Positions 38,899 through 47,970 of a stretch of DNA of 64,000 nucleotides are shown here, piece by piece; position 1 is the first letter of the stretch; every line of letters begins with the position of its first letter. The notes under the pieces are model-generated. The model saw only the letters and a program-made list of their open reading frames with translations. It searched no databases and was not told where the DNA came from. The position numbers and the translations under genes were made by a program. This stretch comes from Sphingomonas sp. (GTDB lineage: Bacteria > Pseudomonadota > Alphaproteobacteria > Sphingomonadales > Sphingomonadaceae), in NCBI RefSeq assembly GCF_029239295.1, contig NZ_JAQZBC010000003.1, positions 150,178 to 214,177 on the forward strand, written 5' to 3'.

Positions 38899-40203
38899 AT
38901 GCGTATCACGATGATCGGTTCGGGCTATGTCGGACTCGTTTCGGGAGCCTGTTTCGCCGATTTTGGTCATCAGGTGACCTGCGTCGACAAGGATGAACGC
39001 AAGATCGTGGCGCTTCATGCCGGGCGCATGCCGATCTACGAGCCGGGGCTCGATCAGCTCGTGGCGAACAATGTCGCGGCCGGGCGGCTGACGTTCACGA
39101 CCGATCTTGCAGCCGGGGTCTCCGGTGCCGACGCCGTGTTCATCGCGGTCGGCACGCCGTCGCGCCGCGGCGATGGCCACGCCGACCTCTCCTACGTCTA
39201 TGCCGCCACCGAGGAAATCGCGCGTGCCGCGACCGGCCCGTTGGTCGTGGTCACCAAGTCAACCGTCCCGGTCGGTACTGGGGACCGCGTGGAGCAGATC
39301 CTGCGCGACACTCGACCGGACGTCGATTTCGCGGTTGTGTCCAATCCCGAATTCCTGCGCGAAGGCGCGGCGATCGGCGATTTCAAGCGCCCCGATCGGA
39401 TCGTTGTCGGTACCGATGATCCGCGCGCCCAAGATGTGATGAGCGAAATCTATCGGCCGCTGTATCTGGGCGAAAGCCCGATCCTGTTCACCGGTCGCCG
39501 CACGTCTGAACTGACCAAATACGCCGCCAATGCGTTTCTCGCGACCAAGATCACCTTCATCAACGAAATGGCGAACCTGTGCGAAGCGGTCGGCGCCGAC
39601 GTGAAGGACGTCGCGCGCGGCATTGGGCTCGATAATCGCATCGGGCGCAAGTTCCTGCATGCCGGGCCGGGCTATGGTGGCTCCTGCTTCCCCAAGGACA
39701 CGCTCGCGCTGCTCAAGACGGCGGAGGATTACGACACGCCAGTGCATGTCGTTGAGGCCGTGGTGAAGGTGAACGACGCGCGCAAGCGAGCGATGGGGCG
39801 CAAGGTGCTCGCGCAGCTTGGCGAGGATCCGCGCGGCAAGACCGCGGCCATCCTTGGCCTGACGTTCAAGCCCAATACCGATGACATGCGCGACGCACCG
39901 TCGATCGCAGTCGTCCAGAGCCTCGTCGATGCCGGGGTGGCGGTAAAGGCCTATGATCCCGAAGGGATGGAAGCTGCCCGGTCCGTGATGCCCGCATCGA
40001 TGCAATATTGCAGCGGCGCGTATGAAGCGGCCGAGGGTGCCGACGTCGTCGTGATCGTGACCGAATGGGATGCCTTCCGCGCGCTTGATCTGCGGCGCCT
40101 GAAGGCGGTCATGGCCGCGCCGGTGCTGGTTGACCTGCGCAACATCTATGATCGCGAAGATGTGGAGCGCGCCGGCTTCCACTACACGGGCGTTGGCCGG
40201 TGA
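38899..40203 (+). CDS. ugd: UDP-glucose 6-dehydrogenase
   Basis: A 434-residue NAD-dependent enzyme that oxidises UDP-glucose twice to UDP-glucuronate, a precursor of acidic exopolysaccharide (for example sphingan-type) and lipid glycosylation. The Rossmann motif GSGYVGLVSGACFADFG, the STVPVGTG segment and the catalytic cysteine in GPGYGGSCFPKDTLAL (Cys263) are intact, and the C-terminal domain is complete (FKPNTDDMRDAPS). It overlaps the start of the following VOC gene. A role in surface glycan synthesis fits the flippase near the right end, though the two are far apart. Confidence 0.96.
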   Translation: MRITMIGSGYVGLVSGACFADFGHQVTCVDKDERKIVALHAGRMPIYEPGLDQLVANNVAAGRLTFTTDLAAGVSGADAVFIAVGTPSRRGDGHADLSYVYAATEEIARAATGPLVVVTKSTVPVGTGDRVEQILRDTRPDVDFAVVSNPEFLREGAAIGDFKRPDRIVVGTDDPRAQDVMSEIYRPLYLGESPILFTGRRTSELTKYAANAFLATKITFINEMANLCEAVGADVKDVARGIGLDNRIGRKFLHAGPGYGGSCFPKDTLALLKTAEDYDTPVHVVEAVVKVNDARKRAMGRKVLAQLGEDPRGKTAAILGLTFKPNTDDMRDAPSIAVVQSLVDAGVAVKAYDPEGMEAARSVMPASMQYCSGAYEAAEGADVVVIVTEWDAFRALDLRRLKAVMAAPVLVDLRNIYDREDVERAGFHYTGVGR

Positions 40204-40640
40204 CGCGCCCGCGCATCGCAGGTCTGCTCGAAACCGCGCTGTATGTCGATGACATGGCGCGCTCGGCGCGGTTCTTTCGCGATGTGCTGGGTCTCGCCCC
40301 GATGATCGAGAGCGATCGCCTGACCGCATTCGATGCCGGTCATGGCGGCGTTCTGCTGGTATTCGCTCGTGGCCAATCGACCGAGGATGTGACCGTGCCC
40401 GGCGGCACGATCCCGGGCCACGATGGGCATGGGCCGTTGCACATGGCGTTCGCGATTGGCGCGAACGAGGTCGAGGCGTGGCGCACGCACCTTGCCGAGC
40501 ACGGCGTCGAGGTGACGCAGGAGGTCAGCTGGCCGGCGGGCGGACGCAGCCTGTATTTCAACGACCCGGATGGCCATGTTCTGGAGCTTGCCACGCCGGG
40601 CCTGTGGAAGAACGACGCGGATCGGCCTGGTCGGGGCTGA
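40200..40640 (+). CDS. VOC-family (glyoxalase-like) protein
   Basis: A 146-residue single glyoxalase module (LLETALYVDDMARSARFFRDVLGL ... HMAFAIGANEVEAWRTHLAEHGVEV ... GGRSLYFNDPDGHVLELATPGLW). The last segment has the usual Asp-Pro-Asp-Gly-His and Glu metal-site residues. It starts at GTG 40200, overlapping the ugd stop, so it is translationally coupled to ugd. No functional link between the two is known to me, and the substrate is unassigned. Confidence 0.85.
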   Translation: MTRPRIAGLLETALYVDDMARSARFFRDVLGLAPMIESDRLTAFDAGHGGVLLVFARGQSTEDVTVPGGTIPGHDGHGPLHMAFAIGANEVEAWRTHLAEHGVEVTQEVSWPAGGRSLYFNDPDGHVLELATPGLWKNDADRPGRG

Positions 40641-40800
40641 GCAGCCGATGCTTCCGCGAACAGCATTCGCGAGAGCGTGCCCGTGCTATCACACATTCCC
40701 GGTAACCGCCGCTGCCCGATCGCCTGCGGCTTGACGGCGGAGTCCACCAGGCAGATTATCGCCCCGGCTGATTTCACGACATTGTTGGGGGCGTAGAGGC

Positions 40801-43113
40801 ATGGCGAGCAAGGCGCAGACGTCCTTGTGGCGTGAAACGGTGAAGGCGGGTGCGGTGCGCAGCGGCGCATTGGCCACGGCAATCATCCTGTTCGTCGCGA
40901 CCGCGCTGATGGCCATTGCCCTGGCCAGCTATCGGCCGGGCGACGGATCGCTGAACACGGCGTCCGCTGGCGTGACCGGCAATCTGATCGGCGTGCCTGG
41001 CGCATGGTTCGCGGATCTTGCGCTTACCATCTTCGGCCCCTCGGTGGCGCTTCTCCTGCCAGTTCCGGCCATCGTTGCCATGCGCTTGTGGCGTGATCGG
41101 CCCGCCGGCGCGTGGAAGCGAATGCTGCGGCAGGCAGTCATCGGCGTTGCGCTGATGGCAACTGCGCTCGCCTGTGTCTCCGACGATGCCGTTCTCGCGC
41201 TGCCGTTCGGCTGGGGCGGGGCGATTGGCCTCGGCGGCGTGGCCTTGGCGCGCTGGGCGCTGGCGTTCGCTAACAATCCGCAGATCACGTGGTGGGGCAT
41301 CATCGCGCTGGGCGTCGTGTGTGGGCTCGCCGGGGCGATCGTGTGGGGACGAAGCCTTGAGGTGGACCTGCCGCGCAGCTGGCTGTCACGCCGCCGCCCG
41401 CGCCTGGCGTTGCGCCCGGCCGACGCGGGTTGGGACGAAGACGGCACTGACGATACCGCCGACGAGCTGCCGCGTCGGGGGATCGAGCCGCGCGCTTCTG
41501 CAATCCCGGATTCACGCCCGGCGCCCGTCATCAACGATCGCCCCGCGCCCCCGCCGACAGGCAGCAGCACGAAGGAGCAGCGGCAGGCAAAGCTTGCGCT
41601 GCGCGACGATTATGAGCTGCCGACGCTCGATATGCTGACGCCAGCGCCGCCGTCGCAGAATGCGCAGATCGACAAGACTGCGCTGGAACGCAACGCACGC
41701 CTGCTGGAAACCGTGCTGGACGATTTCAACGTGAAGGGCTCGATCGTCGAGGTGCGCCCCGGTCCGGTCGTGACGATGTACGAGCTGGAGCCCGCACCGG
41801 GCATCAAGGCCACGCGCGTCATCAGCCTCGCCGACGATATCGCCCGCAACATGAGCGCGATCTCGGCGCGCGTCGCGACCATTCCCGGCCGCACCGTGAT
41901 CGGCATCGAACTGCCCAATCCGAAGCGTGAAACGGTGTCGCTCCACGAGCTGATCGGCAGCCAGGCATTCGAGGATCAGAACGCGCAGCTGCCGGTAATC
42001 CTGGGCAAGAACATCGCCGGCGATCCGGTGATCGCCGATCTCGCGCCGATGCCGCACTTGCTCGTCGCCGGCACGACCGGCTCGGGCAAATCGGTCGGCC
42101 TCAACGCCATGATCCTGTCGCTGCTCTATCGGCTCACCCCCGACCAGTGCCGAATGATCATGATCGATCCCAAGATGCTCGAATTGTCGATGTATGACGA
42201 CATTCCGCATCTTCTCTCCCCCGTTGTCACCGACCCGGCGAAGGCGGTCCGCGCACTCAAATGGGCGGTGGAGCAGATGGAGGATCGCTATCGCCAGATG
42301 TCCTCGCTCGGCGTGCGCAGCCTCGGCGGCTTCAACGAAAAGGTCCGCGCGGCGAAGGCCAAGGGCACCCCGCTCGGCCGCAAGGTGCAGTCCGGCTGGG
42401 ACGAGAACGGCCGCCCGGTCTATGAGGAGGAACAGCTCGATTATCAGGTGCTGCCGCAGATCGTCGTGATCGTTGACGAGCTGGCCGACCTGATGATGAC
42501 CGCGGGCAAGGAAGTCGAATTTCTGATCCAGCGCCTTGCGCAAAAGGCGCGCGCGGCCGGCATCCACCTCATTATGGCGACGCAGCGCCCCTCGGTCGAC
42601 GTCATCACGGGCGTCATCAAGGCGAACTTGCCGACCCGCATCAGCTTCCACGTCACGTCGAAGATCGATTCGAGAACCATCCTGGGCGAACAGGGCGCCG
42701 AGCAGCTGCTGGGCAAGGGCGACATGCTTTACATGCCCGGCGGCAAGGGAATCGTGCGCGTCCATGGCCCCTTCGTCAGCGACGAGGAAGTGCAGACCGT
42801 CACCGATCACTGGCGTTCGCAGGGGACGCCGGACTATATCTCCTCCGTTACCGAGGAGCCGGAACAGAGCTTCGAGATCGAAGGCGCGCCGACTGGCGAG
42901 GATTCGGCCGAGGACCAGCAATATCGCGCGGCGATCCAGCTGGTGTGCGAAAGCCAGAAGGCGTCGACGTCGTGGCTGCAGCGCCAGCTGCGCATCGGCT
43001 ACAATTCGGCGGCGCGACTGATCGAGCGGATGGAGAAGGACGGCATCGTCAGCCGCCCGGATCATGTCGGCCGGCGCGAGGTGCTGCGCGATACGGAAGG
43101 GCATCCGGTCTGA
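40801..43113 (+). CDS. ftsK: DNA translocase FtsK
   Basis: A 770-residue division-associated DNA pump. Four membrane helices occupy about residues 25-180. A Pro/Arg-rich linker and the alpha/beta motor domains follow, with Walker A GTTGSGKSVGLNAM (about residue 423) and Walker B VVIVDELADLMM. The C-terminal gamma winged helix (QYRAAIQLVCESQKASTSWLQRQLRIGYNSAARLIERMEKDGIVS) reads KOPS sites to orient translocation towards dif/XerCD. The linker is short, as in other alphaproteobacteria. It has its own upstream space of 160 bp. Confidence 0.97.
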   Translation: MASKAQTSLWRETVKAGAVRSGALATAIILFVATALMAIALASYRPGDGSLNTASAGVTGNLIGVPGAWFADLALTIFGPSVALLLPVPAIVAMRLWRDRPAGAWKRMLRQAVIGVALMATALACVSDDAVLALPFGWGGAIGLGGVALARWALAFANNPQITWWGIIALGVVCGLAGAIVWGRSLEVDLPRSWLSRRRPRLALRPADAGWDEDGTDDTADELPRRGIEPRASAIPDSRPAPVINDRPAPPPTGSSTKEQRQAKLALRDDYELPTLDMLTPAPPSQNAQIDKTALERNARLLETVLDDFNVKGSIVEVRPGPVVTMYELEPAPGIKATRVISLADDIARNMSAISARVATIPGRTVIGIELPNPKRETVSLHELIGSQAFEDQNAQLPVILGKNIAGDPVIADLAPMPHLLVAGTTGSGKSVGLNAMILSLLYRLTPDQCRMIMIDPKMLELSMYDDIPHLLSPVVTDPAKAVRALKWAVEQMEDRYRQMSSLGVRSLGGFNEKVRAAKAKGTPLGRKVQSGWDENGRPVYEEEQLDYQVLPQIVVIVDELADLMMTAGKEVEFLIQRLAQKARAAGIHLIMATQRPSVDVITGVIKANLPTRISFHVTSKIDSRTILGEQGAEQLLGKGDMLYMPGGKGIVRVHGPFVSDEEVQTVTDHWRSQGTPDYISSVTEEPEQSFEIEGAPTGEDSAEDQQYRAAIQLVCESQKASTSWLQRQLRIGYNSAARLIERMEKDGIVSRPDHVGRREVLRDTEGHPV

Positions 43114-43138
43114 GCGCTGGGCGCTCGGGCTGCCCTTA

Positions 43139-43174
43139 TTGACTACGTCCGTAATCAGTGCGACCACAGTTGTA
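43139..43174 (+). promoter_or_regulatory. Candidate BlaI/CopY-type operator pair with -35-like hexamer
   Basis: TACG-TC-CGTA (43144-43153) and CACA-GT-TGTA (43165-43174) each resemble the BlaI/MecI/CopY consensus TACANNTGTA. Their centres lie exactly 21 bp apart. A TTGACT hexamer overlaps the first site at 43139-43144. They sit 20-50 bp before the GTG start of the blaI-like gene, consistent with autorepression. Confidence 0.5.
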
Positions 43175-43193
43175 GTTGCAGGAGAGTCGAGTC

Positions 43194-43562
43194 GTGGCCG
43201 AACGGATCAGCGATGCCGAACATGCGGTGATGGAGGTGCTGTGGGACGAAAGTCCGCTCAGCGCTCAGGACGTGGCAGAGCGGGTCGATCCCGACCGCGG
43301 CTGGAGCGCCAACACGGTGAAGACCCTGCTTGGCCGGTTGCTTGCCAAGAACGCCATCACGCATGAGGAAGATGGCCGGCGCTATCTCTATCGCCCGGCG
43401 GTGCAGCGCGGCGATTATGTCGCGGGCGAATCGCGGCGGCTGATCGATCGCCTGTTCGGCGGCAAGCTGACCCCGCTGGTCGCTCACCTCGCCGAGCGCG
43501 ACGAACTTTCTGCGCAGGACATCGCGGAAATCGAATCGCTCCTGAAGGCGCTGAAACAATGA
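43194..43562 (+). CDS. BlaI/MecI/CopY-family transcriptional repressor
   Basis: A 122-residue winged-helix repressor (AERISDAEHAVMEVLWDESPLSAQDVAERV ... SANTVKTLLGRLLAKNAITHEEDGRRYLYRPAV), the standard Penicillinase_R domain, with a C-terminal dimerisation part that in BlaI is cleaved when its M56 partner is activated. GTG 43194 is chosen because GGAG lies about 10 bp upstream and family alignment begins there. The TTG at 43176 is less likely. It overlaps the M56 peptidase gene by 4 bp (ATGA), the usual blaI-blaR1 arrangement. Confidence 0.92.
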   Translation: MAERISDAEHAVMEVLWDESPLSAQDVAERVDPDRGWSANTVKTLLGRLLAKNAITHEEDGRRYLYRPAVQRGDYVAGESRRLIDRLFGGKLTPLVAHLAERDELSAQDIAEIESLLKALKQ

Positions 43563-45172
43563 GCGCGGTTGCAGGATGGGCAGGCGTTCCTTGGATGGTC
43601 GAGGCGCTTGCCGCCTCCGCATTCCTGATCGCCTTGGTCCTGTTGGTGCGCGGCCCGGTACGCCGCACCTTCGGCGCCCCGGTCGCTTACGCCCTCTGGT
43701 CGCTCCCGCTGCTGCGGCTCTTGCTGCCCCCACTGCCGGACAATGTGCGGGAGCAAGTGGCCGCTCCCATAACCCACGCCTTCGCCGCCCCTATCACCCA
43801 GGTCGGCCAGCAGGTGACGGTGCTCATCGTCCCTGCCGCCGGCGACGCTGCCGCGCCCTCGTTCCTCACGCTCGGTTCTTCCCTTGCCGCGCTGTGGGTG
43901 CTGGGCGCGGCAGCGTTCATCGGCTGGCACGTGCTGGCCTATCATCGCTTCCGCCGGCGCCTGCTGGCGCGGGCGAGCACGGTTGATCGCATCGACGGTG
44001 TCACCATCGTCGAAAGCGCGGCGGCGACCGGTCCGCTCGCCTTCGGCGTGCTGCGCCGCTTCGTCGCCTTCCCGCGTGATTTCGCGGCGCGCTACGACGC
44101 GGACGAGCGGCGGCTCGCGCTGGCGCATGAACTTGGCCACCACGCGCGCGGCGATCTGGTCGCCAACTGGCTCGCGCTCGCGGTGTTGGCGCTGCACTGG
44201 TTCAACCCGCTCGCCTGGTACGCCTTTCGCGCGTTTCGCGCCGATCAGGAGATGGCCAATGACGCGCGCGTGCTGGCGCGGCTCGGCAGCGGCGCGCGCC
44301 ACGCCTATGCCTGCGCGATCGTGAAGGCGGCGCATGGCGGCGCAATCGCCGCCGCCTGCCACCTGCATACCGTCGACGATCTGAAGGGGCGTTTGCGGAT
44401 GCTGGGCGCGTCCCGCATGTCCCGCTCCCGCACGCTCGTCGGCTTGGCCGCGGTATTCGCCACCGGCGCCGGCGCGCTCGGCCTCACCGCGTCGGGGACG
44501 AAGGCCGCTGAACGGGTGCGCGCGAGTGTCGAGACGGCCGCCAAGGCAGCGCTGCCGGACGTCGCACCGACGATGGCGCCGGCCGCGGCGGCGGACGTTC
44601 GCGTCGTGGTCGAGCGCGACGGCAAGCGCCGGGTGCTTGAGGGTGAGGCCGCAAAGGCCTGGGTTGAGGCCAATCCGTTGCCGGAACCGCCCCGGCCTCC
44701 GGCGCCGGCAGGCCATACGCAGGCCGATGCTGCCCCGGCGATTCCGGCCAACCCACCGGCACCGCCAGCCGCTCCGCTCCCGCCCGCGGCACCCGCCGAA
44801 TGGAGCGGCGCTCGTGCGCGGCCCGCGGCCGGGATGGTCCCCACCATCCGCTCAGCGGCGTGCGACGGCGATGTGGTCGGACCGACGGTCGTGCATGACA
44901 CGGACCACGGTCACCCGCGCGTGACGATCTGCACTGATCGTATCGAACGCCACACCGCGCGGGCGCAAGGCGAGGCGCAGCGCCGGGCCGATGCCGCGCT
45001 GCGTGAGGCCGACATCGCCCGGCGGGTCGCCATGGCCAGTGCCCGGGAGAGTATCCTCGCCGCACGGGCGGCGATCCGCGCCAATGGCCATCTGACAGGT
45101 GCCGAACGCCATCAAGCGCTTCAGGAGCTGGAGCAGGAAGCCGCCCGGATGGCGGAGGAAGCGCATCCCTGA
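43559..45172 (+). CDS. M56-family (BlaR1-like) membrane metallopeptidase without penicillin-binding sensor
   Basis: A 537-residue membrane protein. About four N-terminal hydrophobic helices surround the gluzincin domain with zinc motif HELGH (190-194) and LALHWFNPLAWYAFRAFRADQEMANDARVL, as in BlaR1/MecR1. After a last helix (LVGLAAVFATGAGALGL) the periplasmic part is a Pro/Ala-rich stretch and a C-terminal Ala/Arg/Glu coiled coil. No penicillin-binding-protein-like sensor (SxxK, SxN, KTG) is present. It should signal to the upstream BlaI-like repressor by proteolysis, but the stimulus is unknown and need not be a beta-lactam. Confidence 0.88.
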   Translation: MSAVAGWAGVPWMVEALAASAFLIALVLLVRGPVRRTFGAPVAYALWSLPLLRLLLPPLPDNVREQVAAPITHAFAAPITQVGQQVTVLIVPAAGDAAAPSFLTLGSSLAALWVLGAAAFIGWHVLAYHRFRRRLLARASTVDRIDGVTIVESAAATGPLAFGVLRRFVAFPRDFAARYDADERRLALAHELGHHARGDLVANWLALAVLALHWFNPLAWYAFRAFRADQEMANDARVLARLGSGARHAYACAIVKAAHGGAIAAACHLHTVDDLKGRLRMLGASRMSRSRTLVGLAAVFATGAGALGLTASGTKAAERVRASVETAAKAALPDVAPTMAPAAAADVRVVVERDGKRRVLEGEAAKAWVEANPLPEPPRPPAPAGHTQADAAPAIPANPPAPPAAPLPPAAPAEWSGARARPAAGMVPTIRSAACDGDVVGPTVVHDTDHGHPRVTICTDRIERHTARAQGEAQRRADAALREADIARRVAMASARESILAARAAIRANGHLTGAERHQALQELEQEAARMAEEAHP

Positions 45173-45175
45173 TCG

Positions 45176-46096
45176 GTGCCGCTGATCGGCGCGCCCTTGC
45201 CATCATCGGACGAAGCGGCCATCTGCCGTCGCATGGAGGCACCGCCAACCGGTATTCCGATCGCGCTTGAGCCGCTCGTGACGCGCGTGCTCGCGCCCAA
45301 TGCCTCGGCCTACACCTATACGGGTACGCAGACGCACATTGTCGGGACGACCGACCTGGCGATCATCGATCCCGGGCCGGCAGATGATGCGCATCATGCC
45401 GCGCTGCTGGCGGTGGTCGCGGGTCGCCCGGTACGCGCCATCGTCATCACCCACCACCATCGCGATCACAGCCCGGGTGCGCCGCGGCTCGCGCGGGAAC
45501 TTGGTGCGCCCGTCATCGGCGCCGCGCCGTTCGCGCTGGAGGATGATGGTCCCCGGTCGGACGCGTCGTTCGATCATGATTATGCGCCGGATCGCGTGCT
45601 GGCGGAGGGGGAAACGATCGCGGGCGACGGCTGGACGCTGGAAGCGATCGCGACGCCCGGCCACACCTCCAACCACCTTGCCTTTGCCCTGCCAGAAACA
45701 AAGGCGCTGTTTTCTGGTGACCATGTGATGGGGTGGGCGACGAGCGTCGTTTCTCCGCCCGATGGCGACATGACCGCCTATATGGCCAGCCTCGACAAGC
45801 TGATCGGTCGCGACGACCGGATCTATTATCCCGGCCACGGGGAGGCGATCGAGCGGCCGCAGCGCCTGGTTCGTGGCTTGTTGGGCCATCGCAAGCAGCG
45901 GGAGGGGCAGATCCTGCGCCTGCTTCGCGCTGGGACCGATCAGATCCCCGCAATGGTCGAGAAGATGTACGTCGGGATTGATCAGCGGCTGTATCCGGCG
46001 GCTGAGCGATCGGTGCTGGCGCACCTCATCGATCTGCAACGGCGGGCGCTGGTGCGCGGGGACGACGCGCGGTGGGAAAGCGTGGATGCGGGCTGA
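45176..46096 (+). CDS. MBL-fold metallo-hydrolase (LACTB2/glyoxalase II-like)
   Basis: A 306-residue metallo-beta-lactamase-fold enzyme. The metal motif is THHHRDH (92-98). Further ligands appear in TPGHTSNHLAF, LFSGDHVMGW and IYYPGHGEAI, and a C-terminal helical winged domain (ILRLLRAGTDQIPAMVEKMY) is typical of the LACTB2 group, which acts on RNA or thioesters rather than on beta-lactams. GTG 45176, 3 bp after the M56 stop, is used. ATG 45233 is an alternative that still keeps the whole fold. Its place behind blaI-M56 suggests common regulation. Confidence 0.85.
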   Translation: MPLIGAPLPSSDEAAICRRMEAPPTGIPIALEPLVTRVLAPNASAYTYTGTQTHIVGTTDLAIIDPGPADDAHHAALLAVVAGRPVRAIVITHHHRDHSPGAPRLARELGAPVIGAAPFALEDDGPRSDASFDHDYAPDRVLAEGETIAGDGWTLEAIATPGHTSNHLAFALPETKALFSGDHVMGWATSVVSPPDGDMTAYMASLDKLIGRDDRIYYPGHGEAIERPQRLVRGLLGHRKQREGQILRLLRAGTDQIPAMVEKMYVGIDQRLYPAAERSVLAHLIDLQRRALVRGDDARWESVDAG

Positions 46097-46793
46097 CGGG
46101 CGGTCGGTCGCGATCGCCGCCGTTGGACTGGCCATCGCCTTTGCGATCATCGTCGCGACCATCGCCAGCTATCGCTGGTGGGATGATCACCACGTCGTTG
46201 CGACCGATGATAACGGCCTTGCTGTCGCCCGGGTCGTTGCAGCGACGCTCCATACCAGCGCCGACCTACGGGTCAGCCGCCTCACCGGAACGGTTCAGGC
46301 GACTGGTGCGACCAGTCGGCTGTGGGGCTGGCTCACGTCGACGCGCGTGGTGAAGGCGCCGTTTGAGGTCGACTATTTCGTCAACGTCCGCCGCCTCGAT
46401 CCGGGCGACTTCCGCTACGACGCCGACAGGCGAACCCTGACGGTCGAGGTGCCGGATGTGCGGCCCGGCAAGCCGAACATCGATCATGCGCGCGTGACGC
46501 TGGACCAGACGAGCGGGGTTTATGTGTCGCGTGATGCGATGACCGATCTGCAGCGCCGCGTGGCATCGACCGCCGCCACTGCCGTGGCCGAACGTGCGGC
46601 CGATCCGGAGAATATGACCAAGGCGCGGGAGAATGCACGCACCGCCATAGCGCGGCTTTTCGGCGGCGCTCTGTCGGCCGCCGGGTTGCCCGTGCGGGTC
46701 GACGTGCGTTTCGCCGGGGAGCCGGGGGCGGGGAATAACGAACAATGGGATATGAGCCGCAGCCTTCAGGAAGTGCTGGCGAACGCGCAATAG
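46086..46793 (+). CDS. DUF4230 family membrane-anchored protein
   Basis: A 235-residue protein with one N-terminal membrane helix (VAIAAVGLAIAFAIIVATIASY). A periplasmic domain follows, in which LHTSADLRVSRLTGTVQATG and STRVVKAPFEVDYFVNVRRLDPGDFRYDADRRTLTVEVPDV match the pattern of DUF4230 proteins (function unknown). ATG 46086 overlaps the MBL gene by 11 bp, so the two are coupled. The long frame back to 45873 is antisense-free but overlaps the MBL coding region in another frame and is not used. Confidence 0.75.
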   Translation: MRADGRSVAIAAVGLAIAFAIIVATIASYRWWDDHHVVATDDNGLAVARVVAATLHTSADLRVSRLTGTVQATGATSRLWGWLTSTRVVKAPFEVDYFVNVRRLDPGDFRYDADRRTLTVEVPDVRPGKPNIDHARVTLDQTSGVYVSRDAMTDLQRRVASTAATAVAERAADPENMTKARENARTAIARLFGGALSAAGLPVRVDVRFAGEPGAGNNEQWDMSRSLQEVLANAQ

Positions 46794-46866
46794 GGGGCGG
46801 CCGGGGATACACGCCCAAGGCGATGCTATCTTGATCGAAGTCTTCAGCCGGGCCATCTGCGTCGGC

Positions 46867-47865
46867 ATGGAACAGCCGCAGAACCTCATGGGCGTCGACA
46901 TCCGCGCCGAGATCGAACGCCTCCGCAAGGAGCGCAATGCGGTGATCCTCGCGCATTATTATCAAAAGCCCGAGATTCAGGACATTGCGGATTTCGTCGG
47001 CGACAGCCTCGACCTCAGCCGCAAGGCGCAGGCAACCGATGCCGATGTCATAGCCTTTTGCGGTGTGCGCTTCATGGCGGAGACAGCGAAGATCCTCTCG
47101 CCGCAAAAGACGGTGATCCTGCCCGACATGGATGCCGGCTGTTCGCTGGAGGACAGCTGCCCGCCCGATCAGTTCGCTGCCTTCCGCGCCCAGCACCCCG
47201 ACGCCATCGCGCTCACCTACATCAACTGTTCGGCGGCGGTGAAGGCGTTGTCCGACGTGATCGTCACATCATCGTCGGCGGAAAAGATCCTGTCGCAGAT
47301 TCCCAAGGACCAGAAGATCATCTTCGGGCCGGATCGCAACCTTGGCGGCTATCTGGCGCGCAAGACCGGGCGTGACCTGATCCTGTGGCCGGGCGTGTGC
47401 ATCGTGCATGAGGCATTCAGCGAAACCGAGCTGCTGAAGCTGAAGGCGCAGCACCCCGGCGCGCCGATCGTGGCACATCCGGAATGCCCGGCGGTGATCC
47501 TCGACCATGCTGATTACGTCGGGTCGACGCGCGGCATCCTGGAATATGCCATGGCAATGCCGGGCGACACGCTGATCGTCGCGACCGAGCCGCACATCAT
47601 CCACCAGATGGAAAAGGCGCTGCCGAACAAGACCTTCATCGGGGCGCCTGGTGCGGACGGCAACTGCAATTGCAACATCTGCCCGTACATGGCGCTCAAC
47701 ACGATGGAGAAGCTCTACGTCGCGCTGCGCGACCTTCAGCCTCGGATCGAAATGGAAGAAGATCTGCGGGTGAAGGCGAAGAAGAGCCTCGACGCCATGC
47801 TTTCGATGGCGAGCGGCACGATTGGCCAGGGTGATCTCGGCCCCGCGCGCGTCACCGGCGACTGA
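46867..47865 (+). CDS. nadA: Quinolinate synthase A
   Basis: A 332-residue radical-free 4Fe-4S enzyme that condenses iminoaspartate with dihydroxyacetone phosphate to quinolinate for NAD synthesis. Motifs: ILAHYYQKPEIQDIADFVGDSL, the cluster Cys in FCGVRFMAETAKIL, TYINCSAAVKA, a Cys in HPECPAVI and the C-terminal GNCNCNICPYMALNTMEKL (about residue 265). I start at ATG 46867. TTG 46831 is a less likely alternative. nadB and nadC are not adjacent. It lies 73 bp after the DUF4230 gene on the same strand. Confidence 0.95.
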   Translation: MEQPQNLMGVDIRAEIERLRKERNAVILAHYYQKPEIQDIADFVGDSLDLSRKAQATDADVIAFCGVRFMAETAKILSPQKTVILPDMDAGCSLEDSCPPDQFAAFRAQHPDAIALTYINCSAAVKALSDVIVTSSSAEKILSQIPKDQKIIFGPDRNLGGYLARKTGRDLILWPGVCIVHEAFSETELLKLKAQHPGAPIVAHPECPAVILDHADYVGSTRGILEYAMAMPGDTLIVATEPHIIHQMEKALPNKTFIGAPGADGNCNCNICPYMALNTMEKLYVALRDLQPRIEMEEDLRVKAKKSLDAMLSMASGTIGQGDLGPARVTGD

Positions 47866-47970
47866 TCCTCACGCGATAAACGCTGTCATTCCGGCCTGAG
47901 GGGGAGTGGCGGCGGCGGGCGGGCGGCGGATGCCGCCCGAGCCTTCAACGGCGCCGCTAAGCCGCAGCCA

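Noticed and set aside
41512..43167. A 551-codon minus-strand open frame
   Set aside because: It is antisense to ftsK, which has clear motifs over the full length.
43559..46096. True beta-lactam resistance locus (blaI-blaR1-beta-lactamase)
   Set aside because: The M56 protein has no penicillin-binding sensor, and the MBL protein has LACTB2/glyoxalase II-like features rather than those of a class B beta-lactamase.
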